DNA of 9,712 nucleotides from JACQCV01 sp964634555. GTDB lineage: Bacteria; Patescibacteriota; Minisyncoccia; Phycocordibacterales; UBA12445. How positions within the stretch are numbered: position 1 is the stretch's first letter; each line of letters starts with the position of its first letter. The position numbers were made by a program, and so were the translations under genes. Below, piece after piece: positions 1 through 7,334 of this stretch. The stretch is from positions 1 through 9,712 of the forward strand of contig CAZWJJ010000032.1 in NCBI GenBank assembly GCA_964634555.1, read 5' to 3'. The notes under the pieces are model-generated. The model did no database searches. It worked only from the letters and a program-made list of their open reading frames with translations, and was not told where the DNA came from.

Positions 1-32
1 AAATGACAACAACTCTACTAGAATAGATTAGT

Positions 33-61
33 TTGATATTTCGGTAACGTTTTGTTAGCAT
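33..61 (+). promoter_or_regulatory. possible sigma70-type promoter upstream of gmd
   Basis: TTGATA at 33-38 (5 of 6 to the -35 consensus) is followed after exactly 17 nt by TAGCAT at 56-61 (4 of 6 to the -10 consensus, keeping the most conserved first, second and last bases). Transcription would begin near 68, giving a leader of about 45 nt for gmd. The rest of 1-112 is AT-rich with no gene that I can support. In an AT-rich leader such matches arise by chance fairly often, so this is a candidate only. No Shine-Dalgarno sequence precedes the gmd ATG. Confidence 0.35.
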
Positions 62-112
62 TCATAGTTATCAGTTGAACGGTTGATTATACATTTTTTC
101 AAGTCTTAAATT

Positions 113-1171
113 ATGAAAAAAGCTTTAATTACAGGTATCACAGGACAGGATGGTTCATATTTGGCTGAACTTCTTTTGGGCAAGGGTTACCAGGTGCACG
201 GTCTGATTCGTCGCGTTTCAACTTTTAATACTGGCAGGATTAATCATCTTTATACTGATCGCCATGTCGCAGGCACGAAACTTTTTTTGCATTACGGCGA
301 TCTTTCTGATGCTAATAATTTGAAGAAATTAATTTACGAGATTGAGCCGGATGAATTTTATAATCTCGCGGCGCAATCTCATGTTCGCGTTTCATTTGAT
401 ATGGCTGGATATACTGCTGATATTACAGGCCTCGGTAGTTTGAGAATCTTGGAAGCTATAAAAGATTATGAGAGCGAAAAAAAGAAAAGAATAAAATTTT
501 ATCAGGCCTCATCCAGCGAGATGTTCGGATCATCCTTGCCTCCGCAAAATGAAAAGACTATTTTTGCCCCTCGAAGTCCATACGGCGTGGCCAAAGTTTT
601 TGCATACTATTCTACAGTGAATCATCGCGAGTCGTACGGTATGTTCGCCGTGAATGGAATTTTATTTAATCACGAGAGTCCGCGCCGAGGCGAGACTTTT
701 GTTACGCGCAAGATTACTCAAGCAGTGGCTAGGATCAATGCCGGTCTGCAAGATAGATTGTATTTGGGAAATCTTGATGCCAAGCGGGATTGGGGCCACG
801 CAAGAGATTATGTCGAGGCGATGTATCTTATGCTTCAGCAGTCTAAGCCAGAAGATTATGTGATCGCCACCGGTACTCAGCATTCAGTTAGAGAATTTTG
901 TGAATTGGCTTTCAAGGAGATTGGGATTAATCTGATTTGGAAAGGCAAGGGTGTTAAAGAAAAAGGTCTAGATAAAAAAACCGGTAAGGTGATCATTGAG
1001 ATTGATCCAGTATATTTTCGGCCGGCCGAAGTTGATTCATTACTAGGGGATACAGCAAAAGCAAGTAAGGTATTAAAATGGAAACCAAGGACAAGTTTCA
1101 ATGATCTGGTAAAAGAGATGGTTAGAAGCGATATTGATGATCTGGAGAAGAATGATGCGGGACGGAAATAA
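113..1171 (+). CDS. gmd: GDP-mannose 4,6-dehydratase
   Basis: Converts GDP-D-mannose to GDP-4-keto-6-deoxy-D-mannose in the cytoplasm, the first committed step to GDP-L-fucose (and to GDP-rhamnose or perosamine). The protein is 352 aa, a normal family length, and is a short-chain dehydrogenase of the extended type. The N-terminal TGITGQDG (residues 7-14) is the NADP-binding glycine motif. ASSSEMFG (132-139) carries the catalytic Ser/Glu pair, with Ser134 where E. coli Gmd has Thr. SPYGVAK (155-161) gives the Tyr157/Lys161 couple. NHESPRRGE (186-194) is a typical Gmd substrate-binding stretch. The ATG at 113 fits the family N-terminus exactly, although no Shine-Dalgarno is visible. The gene is first in the run, and the next gene encodes the enzyme that uses its product, so the pathway here points to fucose. 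Identification is firm. Confidence 0.97.
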   Translation: MKKALITGITGQDGSYLAELLLGKGYQVHGLIRRVSTFNTGRINHLYTDRHVAGTKLFLHYGDLSDANNLKKLIYEIEPDEFYNLAAQSHVRVSFDMAGYTADITGLGSLRILEAIKDYESEKKKRIKFYQASSSEMFGSSLPPQNEKTIFAPRSPYGVAKVFAYYSTVNHRESYGMFAVNGILFNHESPRRGETFVTRKITQAVARINAGLQDRLYLGNLDAKRDWGHARDYVEAMYLMLQQSKPEDYVIATGTQHSVREFCELAFKEIGINLIWKGKGVKEKGLDKKTGKVIIEIDPVYFRPAEVDSLLGDTAKASKVLKWKPRTSFNDLVKEMVRSDIDDLEKNDAGRK

Positions 1172-1184
1172 AAATTTCAAAAAT

Positions 1185-2129
1185 ATGAAAATGGAGAAGA
1201 ATTCGAAGATATTTGTCGCTGGCCACCGAGGCTTGGTCGGCAGTGCTCTTGTCCGTAATCTTACTCGTAAGGGGTATAAAAACTTGATTTTAAAGACTCG
1301 AAGAGAGTTGGATCTTTTGAGTTCTAAAAAGGTTGAGGAATTTTTTAAAAAGGAAAAGCCTGATTATGTTTTTTTGGCTGCAGCTAAGGTTGGTGGAATT
1401 ATGGCAAACAACACTTATCCGGCCAATTTTATTTATGAAAATTTAACTGTTCAGAATAATATTATTCACAATTCCTATTTAAATGGCGCTAAGAAACTTC
1501 TTTTTTTGGGAAGTTCTTGTATTTATCCGAGGATGGCTCCTCAACCGATCAGGGAAGAATATTTGTTGACCGGCGAATTGGAGCCTACAAATAAAGCCTA
1601 TGCGGTTGCAAAGATTGCGGGTATCGTAACATGTCAATCGTACAACAAGCAGTATGGTACAAACTATATTTCAGTCATGCCGACTAATCTTTACGGCACA
1701 AACGATAATTTTGACCTTCAGAATTCTCATGTTCTGCCGGCTTTGATCAGGAAATTTCATGAGGCAAAGAATTCTGGTCAGAAGGAGGTTGTGATTTGGG
1801 GATCTGGTAAGCCTAAGCGGGAATTTTTGCATGTTGATGATTTGGCAGATGCCTGTGTTTTTTTGATGAATAACTATAACGGCTCGGAAATAGTTAATAT
1901 CGGAACCGGTGAAGATATTTCCATAAAATCGTTGGCCGAGATGATAAAAAAGATCGTTGGATTCAGTGGAAAGATTATTTGGGATAAGACTAAGCCTGAC
2001 GGCACTCCGCGAAAATTGCTGAATGTGAATAAACTTCATGGCCTTGGCTGGAAAAATAAAATAGAATTAGAAGACGGCATTAAAGATACGTATGAGTGGT
2101 ACAAGCAAAATTACAATAATCAGGCCTAA
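1185..2129 (+). CDS. fcl: GDP-L-fucose synthase (epimerase/reductase)
   Basis: Epimerises GDP-4-keto-6-deoxymannose at C3 and C5 and reduces it with NADPH to GDP-L-fucose. Numbered from the ATG at 1191, VAGHRGLVGSA (9-19) is the nucleotide-binding motif. LGSSCIYP (106-113) supplies catalytic Ser108 and Cys110, YAVAK (137-141) gives Tyr137/Lys141, and His180 matches the E. coli catalytic His179. All key residues are present. The start is uncertain. ATGs at 1185 and 1191 give 314 or 312 aa and the family-like N-terminus, but have no Shine-Dalgarno. An in-frame ATG at 1155 has GGAG at 1144-1147 with 7 nt spacing and would overlap gmd by 17 nt, adding ten residues to the 1185 form that look non-conserved. 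The reading frame stays open upstream to 1134. The gene overlaps the permease gene by 38 nt at its 3' end. Also known as wcaG. Confidence 0.95.
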   Translation: MKMEKNSKIFVAGHRGLVGSALVRNLTRKGYKNLILKTRRELDLLSSKKVEEFFKKEKPDYVFLAAAKVGGIMANNTYPANFIYENLTVQNNIIHNSYLNGAKKLLFLGSSCIYPRMAPQPIREEYLLTGELEPTNKAYAVAKIAGIVTCQSYNKQYGTNYISVMPTNLYGTNDNFDLQNSHVLPALIRKFHEAKNSGQKEVVIWGSGKPKREFLHVDDLADACVFLMNNYNGSEIVNIGTGEDISIKSLAEMIKKIVGFSGKIIWDKTKPDGTPRKLLNVNKLHGLGWKNKIELEDGIKDTYEWYKQNYNNQA

Positions 2130-2922
2130 AAAAACTTTTAGTCTTGATGATATTCAGGAGATCTGGCAGTACAGAGAACTGCTTTACTTTTTCGTGTGGC
2201 GAGATTTTAAGGTCAAATATAAACAGACAGTTATTGGAGTCGCCTGGGCGGTTATCCAGCCTTTTGTGACGATGGTTATTTTTAGCGTTTTCTTCGGAAA
2301 GTTGGCGCAGATTCCTTCCGATGGAGTGCCATATCCGATTTTTGTTTATACCGGACTGTTATTCTGGCAGATGTTTTCCGGCGGCTTGAGTAATGTTAGT
2401 TCGACTCTTATTAGTAATGGCTCGCTTTTGACTAAGGTTTATTTTCCACGTTTGATTTTGCCACTTGCTGATTCTGCAAATCAGATTGTGGATTTCTTCT
2501 TTGCTTCGCTAGTTTTATTGATCCTGATGTTTTATTACGGCTATTACCCTAGCTTGATCGGTATCTTAGTTTTGCCTTTTTTAGTTATTTTAACTTTAAT
2601 GTCATCTGTCGGTATTGGTTTAGTTCTAGCTTCCATGAATGTTAAATATCGCGATGTACGTTATGTCTTGCCGTATGTTATGCAGATGCTACTGTTTTTA
2701 ACTCCGGTTATTTATCCGTCGAGCATTGCTGGAAAATATTCTTGGATTTTAGCTATCAATCCGATGACCGGCGTTATTAAGGCAGCGCGTGCATCCTTGC
2801 TTGGAACAGAGCCGATCAATTGGCTATTGCTGGGAATCTCCCTGTTTGCCGTAACAATAATTAATATTCTAGGTTTTATCTACTTTAAAAAGACCGAACG
2901 ATATTTTGCGGATATAGTTTAA
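2092..2922 (+). CDS. wzm: polysaccharide ABC exporter, permease subunit (Wzm type)
   Basis: Membrane half of an ABC-2 type exporter that moves a finished lipid-linked glycan (O-antigen, or a teichoic-acid-like polymer) across the inner membrane. At 276 aa it has the usual Wzm/TagG length. The N-terminus carries the family pattern: an amphipathic stretch with WQYRELLYFF (residues 26-35), RDFKVKYKQT (37-46) and GVAWAVIQPF, leading into the first membrane helix. About six hydrophobic segments follow, with a typical periplasm-facing PYPIFVYTGLLFW region and a short cytoplasmic C-terminus ending near KKTERYFADIV. The start at 2092 lies 38 nt inside the fucose synthase gene. No later ATG would keep the conserved N-terminus, so the overlap is probably real. 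The ATPase gene starts 5 nt after the stop. Which glycan is carried cannot be told from this subunit. Confidence 0.93.
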   Translation: MSGTSKITIIRPKKTFSLDDIQEIWQYRELLYFFVWRDFKVKYKQTVIGVAWAVIQPFVTMVIFSVFFGKLAQIPSDGVPYPIFVYTGLLFWQMFSGGLSNVSSTLISNGSLLTKVYFPRLILPLADSANQIVDFFFASLVLLILMFYYGYYPSLIGILVLPFLVILTLMSSVGIGLVLASMNVKYRDVRYVLPYVMQMLLFLTPVIYPSSIAGKYSWILAINPMTGVIKAARASLLGTEPINWLLLGISLFAVTIINILGFIYFKKTERYFADIV

Positions 2923-2927
2923 ATATT

Positions 2928-4208
2928 ATGACTCCGATAATTGAAGTTAAGGGTTTGTCGAAGAAATATAATATCGCCCATCAGAAAGGCAAGTATGTTG
3001 CTCTGCGCGATATTATAAGTTACGCCTTGCGCCATCCAATTAAAACTCTTAAGCATCGGACTAGAAGAATTTTGGGTTGGGAAACTAAAGAAGAATTTTG
3101 GGCGTTAAAGGGTGTTGATTTTACGATTAATAAAGGTGAAGTTGTCGGTGTGATTGGCAGAAATGGCGCTGGTAAATCGACGCTTTTGAAAATATTGACC
3201 AAGATAACTCCACCGTCTGAAGGCGAGATTAAGATGTCTGGACGTGTAGCTTCGCTTCTGGAGGTTGGTACAGGTTTTCATCCTGAACTGACTGGTCGCG
3301 AGAATGTCTATCTTAATGGGGCAATCATGGGTATGACGCGCGTGGAGATAGCCAACAAGTTTGACAGTATCGTGGAATTTTCGGGCATAGGCAAATTTAT
3401 CGATACGCCGGTAAAAAGATATTCGAGCGGAATGTATGTTAGATTAGCCTTTTCTGTGGCGGCGCATTTGGAACCGGACGTGCTTTTGATCGATGAAGTT
3501 TTGGCTGTCGGCGATGCTGAATTCCAAAGAAAATGTCTGGGTAAAATGGAAGAGGTTACTCATGGTAAGGGGCGCACGATACTTTTTGTAAGTCATAATA
3601 TGAGCGCTATCCAGAAGATCTGCAGTAAATCCATACTTTTAGATAAGGGCAAGGTGGTTATGCAGGGGGATACGAAAGATGTGGTTGAGAGATATTTGAG
3701 CGATGAATATCAATCCGGATCAGAAGACGAAAAAATATTTCCTCTGAAGGAGCGTGATATTGTTATTGAGGATTTTTCTGTTATGCAAAATAACATTAAG
3801 ACAAATTATATTGACAATGATGAAGGTTTTGAGATCAAGATTAATTTTGAAACCTTGAAAGACTTGACTGGCTTTAGAATTGGTACTTATATTAAAAGTA
3901 CTTTGGGTGACACGATCGCTAGATCTTTTGTTTCAGACTGGGATTCTAATTTGGAGAAGATTGGAGCTGGAAAATATCATGCGATATTGAAATTTCCCTC
4001 CAAGCTTTTAGCACCCGGAAACTATTCTTTGGCTTTAGGGGCCAGCTGTTTTGGCCAGATCGATTATATGAGCAAGCATAATATTCATAAAAATATTACA
4101 GTATCCAAACCTTCAGATTACAATACCGCCCATCCGAATGAATCTTTTTCTGCCAATCCCGCAGTTATATTAATTAATCAACCATGGGATCTTGTTAAAA
4201 ATGGCTGA
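2928..4208 (+). CDS. wzt: polysaccharide ABC exporter, ATPase with C-terminal glycan-recognition-like domain (Wzt type)
   Basis: Cytoplasmic ATPase partner of the permease encoded just upstream. Residues 1-250 form the nucleotide-binding domain. Walker A is GRNGAGKST (77-85), the ABC signature is YSSGM (165-169), Walker B is VLLIDE (185-190), and the switch histidine is His223 in VSHNM. The roughly 50 residues before ALKGVDF, rich in basic residues, are the N-terminal insertion common in this subfamily. Residues from about 265 to 426 form an additional beta-rich domain resembling the Wzt_C domain. In E. coli O9a and similar systems that domain binds the modified non-reducing end of the glycan and gates export; short Wzt proteins lack it. 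The 426 aa length fits the long class. This implies, but does not prove, that the exported polymer carries a terminal cap. The 3' end overlaps the methyltransferase gene by 8 nt. Confidence 0.93.
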   Translation: MTPIIEVKGLSKKYNIAHQKGKYVALRDIISYALRHPIKTLKHRTRRILGWETKEEFWALKGVDFTINKGEVVGVIGRNGAGKSTLLKILTKITPPSEGEIKMSGRVASLLEVGTGFHPELTGRENVYLNGAIMGMTRVEIANKFDSIVEFSGIGKFIDTPVKRYSSGMYVRLAFSVAAHLEPDVLLIDEVLAVGDAEFQRKCLGKMEEVTHGKGRTILFVSHNMSAIQKICSKSILLDKGKVVMQGDTKDVVERYLSDEYQSGSEDEKIFPLKERDIVIEDFSVMQNNIKTNYIDNDEGFEIKINFETLKDLTGFRIGTYIKSTLGDTIARSFVSDWDSNLEKIGAGKYHAILKFPSKLLAPGNYSLALGASCFGQIDYMSKHNIHKNITVSKPSDYNTAHPNESFSANPAVILINQPWDLVKNG

Positions 4209-4875
4209 GGCGGGTGAAATTTTCCAAAAGATCAAGGCGCGCCTTTTAGGATATCTTCGGCGGGCGGCTATTTTTTTGAGCCCAACTAAAAGGTTTAAAA
4301 CCCTATTGTACCATTTAGGATTTTATAAAATCAGTAGACGATCGATTGCGGGTATAAATTTGGGTTCTTCAGATATAAGGATTAAGGGGTTTTTGAATAT
4401 TGATGCTAGTTGTTTTGCTGATGCGGATATCGTAGCTGGCGTTGAGAATATTAAATTAGGAAGCGGCACAGTTTCGGTGATTTATAATTCACATGTTTTT
4501 GAACATTTAAGCCGCAATGTCTCATTAAGGGTTTTGCGAGAGTGGTATCGTGTGTTGAAGCCTAGCGGCCATTTATATATTGCGGTACCTGATCTGGAAA
4601 AATTGTTTAATAAATATCTTGAAAATATCAATCAATACGACAAGGATGAAAATCGACGGGTAGCCGATAAGATCTGCAATATTATTTATGGTGGACAAGT
4701 TAATAAGTATGATTTTCATTATTATGGTTATTCTTTTGCGACATTGAAATATCTTTTACTGAATGCCGGATTTAAAAAGGTTGAGAGATTTAATGCGTCA
4801 GAGGTATCTTTTTTGTCTAATATTACCGATGGTGCGTCATCAGAAATCTCACTTAATATCAGGGCGACGAAATAA
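4201..4875 (+). CDS. class I SAM-dependent methyltransferase
   Basis: A small (224 aa) soluble methyltransferase of the Methyltransf_11-like type often found in polysaccharide loci. INLGSSD (52-58) is the SAM-binding motif I. FLNIDAS (64-70) contains the acidic residue expected to hold the ribose of SAM. VIYNSHVFEHL (93-103) and EWYRVLKPSGHLYIAVPD (114-131) are the characteristic later motifs. Motif I reads GSSD, where relatives usually have a Gly as the third residue (G-x-G), a mild deviation. I chose the ATG at 4201. A TTG start at 4192 is possible but would add only three residues and has no well-placed Shine-Dalgarno. Its position between the capped-glycan type exporter and the fucosyltransferase suggests O-methylation of the glycan, possibly of a terminal fucose. 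The acceptor is inferred from context only. Confidence 0.85.
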   Translation: MAEAGEIFQKIKARLLGYLRRAAIFLSPTKRFKTLLYHLGFYKISRRSIAGINLGSSDIRIKGFLNIDASCFADADIVAGVENIKLGSGTVSVIYNSHVFEHLSRNVSLRVLREWYRVLKPSGHLYIAVPDLEKLFNKYLENINQYDKDENRRVADKICNIIYGGQVNKYDFHYYGYSFATLKYLLLNAGFKKVERFNASEVSFLSNITDGASSEISLNIRATK

Positions 4876-4886
4876 TTTTTCTATTT

Positions 4887-5975
4887 ATGAAAACTATTCT
4901 TTATCAGGGGCCGAGCGCTGGATCAGCAGAGGAGAGATTGTTCGAAACTGGTGCTAATGATATGACTCAGCAGTGGCGGGAATTGCGTCGCAGGCTCAAT
5001 GATTGGGGATATAAATTTACAACCGCCGACAACAACTCTCTTGATAATTGCGCGTGGATTTTATTCAACGACTCTTTTAGTGTCGATGGCTTTGAAGAGA
5101 AGCCAAGAGACTGGAGAGGGTTCATTAAGCAGATGCTGAATATGAAAGCCAAAAGCAGATGGCCTGTCCGAAATCTGTATCAGGAGGCCATTAAAAATGG
5201 AATGAAAGACAGGGTCGCTCTGATTCTTTGGGAGGGCAAGGCGGTTAATCCGAATAATTACAATCAGGAGCTTTTTGACAGGTTTAAATATATTTTTACA
5301 TGGGATGATGATCTGGTCGATAACAAAAAATTTTTTAAATATATGATGCCGACGCCGATCAGGCCGGTGATCACTCAATCAGTGCCATTTAGCGAAAGGA
5401 AATTACTGGTAAACATTTCTGCTCACCGTTACTCTCATTATTCGCACGAACTTTATTCCGCGCGAAGAAAAACCAGTAAATATTTTGATACTCATTATCC
5501 GAATGATTTCGATCTTTTTGGTGCTAGATGGCATCGTCCGTTGACCCGGCTCGAGCAGTATTTTCCCTCTCTTGTTATGAAATTTTCGACATGGCGCGGC
5601 GTTTCGCCTAATAAACTTAAAACTATGTCGCAGTATAAGTTTAGTCTGTGCTATGAAAATATATCAAACGTCAAGGGCTATATTTCTGAAAAGATATTTG
5701 ATACGATTCAGGCAGATTCGGTGCCTATATATTGGGGTGCCGATAATATTGAGGATTATGTTGATCCAAAAGCATTTGTCGATCGAAGAAAATTTAAAAG
5801 CGATAAAGATTTGGCCGATTTTTTATTCGGCGTTAAGGAGGCAGAGTATAACGATATGTTGGTTGCCGGCCGAAATTATATAAAAAGTGATCAGTTCAAG
5901 CAGTTTACGCCTAGTGTATTTTGCGATCGGTTAATGGAAGTTTTGGATATTAAACCTGCAGATGGGGAGAAATAA
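4887..5975 (+). CDS. GT10 family fucosyltransferase
   Basis: Probable alpha-1,3/4-type fucosyltransferase that uses GDP-L-fucose to decorate the glycan repeat or its end in the cytoplasm. The protein is 362 aa with no signal peptide or membrane anchor. The C-terminal half holds the GT10 signature: YKFSLCYEN (250-258), GYISEKI (264-270) and SVPIYWG (278-284), followed by PKAFVD. This order (an F/Y-x-x-x-x-EN block, then a Y-[IV]-[ST]-EK block, then a VPIYxG block) is diagnostic of the donor-binding domain of bacterial and animal enzymes. The N-terminal 170 residues are less conserved and would form the acceptor-binding domain. The presence of both GDP-fucose genes in the same run supports the donor assignment. 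Linkage and acceptor are unknown. The start at 4887 lies 11 nt after the methyltransferase stop and lacks a Shine-Dalgarno. Confidence 0.88.
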   Translation: MKTILYQGPSAGSAEERLFETGANDMTQQWRELRRRLNDWGYKFTTADNNSLDNCAWILFNDSFSVDGFEEKPRDWRGFIKQMLNMKAKSRWPVRNLYQEAIKNGMKDRVALILWEGKAVNPNNYNQELFDRFKYIFTWDDDLVDNKKFFKYMMPTPIRPVITQSVPFSERKLLVNISAHRYSHYSHELYSARRKTSKYFDTHYPNDFDLFGARWHRPLTRLEQYFPSLVMKFSTWRGVSPNKLKTMSQYKFSLCYENISNVKGYISEKIFDTIQADSVPIYWGADNIEDYVDPKAFVDRRKFKSDKDLADFLFGVKEAEYNDMLVAGRNYIKSDQFKQFTPSVFCDRLMEVLDIKPADGEK

Positions 5976-6594
5976 AAATGGATACAAAGCTATACTTTTC
6001 GACCTTGATGGTGTATTGGTTGATATGCCCAAGGGTCATTATGAGGCGCTGAATAGGGCGCTAAGACTATTTGGTGCGGAGATCGGCGAAGATGAGCATG
6101 TGAATGTATTTAACGGCTTGCCGACAAGGAAAAAGATCGAACGTCTGGAAGAGTTGGGGCGGCTTCCGGCAGGATTGAAAGAGTTTATAAATGGTATAAA
6201 ACAAAACTATACAAAGGAGATCATTCCAAAATATTGTCCGCCTAACTATTCAAAGATTATTTTGTTGAAGTCTTTGAAGAGCCGGGGATATAAGCTGGCT
6301 TGCTGTTCTAATTCAATCAAGGAGACATTAAATATGATGCTGGTGTCTGCAGGGTTGATTAATTTTTTTGACCTAATAATCGGAAACGATGAGGTAAAAA
6401 ATCCCAAGCCGGATCCGGAGATTTATCTAACTGCGTTTGAAAGATTTGCTCTTGATCCTGTAGAGTGCATTATTGTCGAGGATTCTCCTCATGGGCTTGC
6501 GGCGGCTCGTGCCAGTGGTGCAAGAGTCTTGGCGGTGCGAGGCTGTGATGATGTTAATATTTCATTATTCGATAATTTGATAAAAATATGTTGA
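5962..6594 (+). CDS. HAD superfamily phosphatase (subfamily IA, beta-phosphoglucomutase-like)
   Basis: A 210 aa haloacid-dehalogenase fold hydrolase, cytoplasmic, most likely removing phosphate from a small metabolite. All four HAD motifs are visible: FDLDGV (13-18) with nucleophile Asp14 and acid/base Asp16; Ser116 in CCSNS; Lys149 in NPKPDPE; and the acidic pair Glu173/Asp174 in VEDSPHG. A helical cap lies between residues 21 and about 95. It includes NGLPTRKK (51-58), a stretch I associate with HAD proteins from polysaccharide clusters that sit beside the same type of nucleotidyltransferase found next door. The start at 5962 overlaps the fucosyltransferase gene by 14 nt. The ATG at 5978 is out of frame and ends quickly. 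Substrate is unknown. A mutase role is possible, but the neighbours favour phosphatase action on a precursor or on a phosphorylated glycan-building unit. Confidence 0.88.
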   Translation: MGRNKNGYKAILFDLDGVLVDMPKGHYEALNRALRLFGAEIGEDEHVNVFNGLPTRKKIERLEELGRLPAGLKEFINGIKQNYTKEIIPKYCPPNYSKIILLKSLKSRGYKLACCSNSIKETLNMMLVSAGLINFFDLIIGNDEVKNPKPDPEIYLTAFERFALDPVECIIVEDSPHGLAAARASGARVLAVRGCDDVNISLFDNLIKIC

Positions 6595-7334
6595 ATATCG
6601 TAATTCCAATGGCCGGCCGAGGTTCGAGATTTCAAGACGCTGGATATGCGTTTCCAAAACCGCTGATCGATGTTAATGGCAAGGCGATGATTGAGTTGGT
6701 TATAAATAATCTTCGGCCGAAGACAGATCATAGATTTATTTTTATTTGCCAGAGAGAACATTACGAAAAATACGATCTATACAATATTTTAAAAAATGCT
6801 ACTGGTAACAGATTTGAAGTTATTCAAATAAATGGTGTTACTGAAGGCGCGGCCTGCACGGTGCTGACTGCCCTGAAATATATCAATTCCGATGATGAGC
6901 TTGTGATTGCCAATTCGGATCAGTACATAGCTTCTGACATTAATCGTTTTCTCGCTGAGGCTCGCAAGGGCAAAAAAGATGGATTGATTATGACATTTAA
7001 GGCCAGTCATCCTAAATGGAGTTACGCTAGGGTCAATGGCTTTGGCCAGGTTTTAGAGGTTGCGGAAAAAAGAGTGATTTCAGACAAGGCAACAGTTGGC
7101 GTGTACTATTTTAAGGCCGGTAAGGACTTTGTTAATTCCGCTCAGTCAATGATTGAAAAGAATATACGACACAATAATGAATTTTATGTTTGTCCGGTAT
7201 TTAATGAAATGATAATTAACGATAAAAAAATCTATGTTTCGGATATTCCAGTTGCAAGAATGCATGGCCTCGGGACACCTGAGGATCTTCGATCATTTCT
7301 TTCTAAGATTGATGAAGGTTCGATTAAGATTTGA
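6588..7334 (+). CDS. sugar-phosphate-type nucleotidyltransferase
   Basis: Transfers NMP from an NTP onto a phosphorylated small molecule to give an activated donor. The 248 aa protein has a Rossmann-like GT-A fold. Its N-terminus holds the pyrophosphorylase signature: MAGRGSRF (8-15) for NTP binding, then PKPL (23-26) with the substrate-phosphate Lys24. GVTEGAACTVL (83-93) and NSDQY (109-113), with metal-binding Asp111, follow. EMHGLGTPEDL-like residues near the end (HGLGTPEDL) are typical of this subfamily, whose members are often mislabelled as family 2 glycosyltransferases. The left-handed beta-helix acyltransferase domain of GlmU is absent. The start overlaps the HAD gene by 7 nt, so the two are probably translationally coupled. 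Whether it uses CTP, UTP or another NTP, and whether the acceptor is a sugar phosphate or a non-sugar phosphate, cannot be read from the sequence. Confidence 0.88.
   Translation: MLNIVIPMAGRGSRFQDAGYAFPKPLIDVNGKAMIELVINNLRPKTDHRFIFICQREHYEKYDLYNILKNATGNRFEVIQINGVTEGAACTVLTALKYINSDDELVIANSDQYIASDINRFLAEARKGKKDGLIMTFKASHPKWSYARVNGFGQVLEVAEKRVISDKATVGVYYFKAGKDFVNSAQSMIEKNIRHNNEFYVCPVFNEMIINDKKIYVSDIPVARMHGLGTPEDLRSFLSKIDEGSIKI

Noticed and set aside
6..16. The 11-nt string acaacaactct occurs near the left edge and again near 5029.
   Set aside because: Short, low-complexity and inside a coding region at the second site; consistent with chance.
1..61. Minus-strand ATG at 61-59 with a frame open to the left edge (about 20 codons), possible divergent gene start.
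   Set aside because: Too short to judge, no Shine-Dalgarno or recognisable residues, and it overlaps the candidate gmd promoter. A random open stretch is equally likely.
662..1101. Minus-strand open frames of about 73 aa within gmd.
   Set aside because: They lie wholly inside a firmly identified gene, have no family-like residues and no start signals; they are antisense shadows.
1671..2039. Minus-strand open frame of 122 aa within the fucose synthase gene.
   Set aside because: Antisense to conserved fucose synthase sequence, with a composition typical of a shadow frame.
5978..6055. ATG at 5978 preceded by GGGGAG as an alternative start for the HAD gene.
   Set aside because: It is out of frame with the HAD motifs and reaches a stop after about 25 codons; the in-frame start is 5962.
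6588..7334. Reading the nucleotidyltransferase as a family 2 glycosyltransferase.
   Set aside because: The GRGSRF and PKPL motifs at the N-terminus and NSDQY are pyrophosphorylase features; the family 2 label is a common database error for this group.
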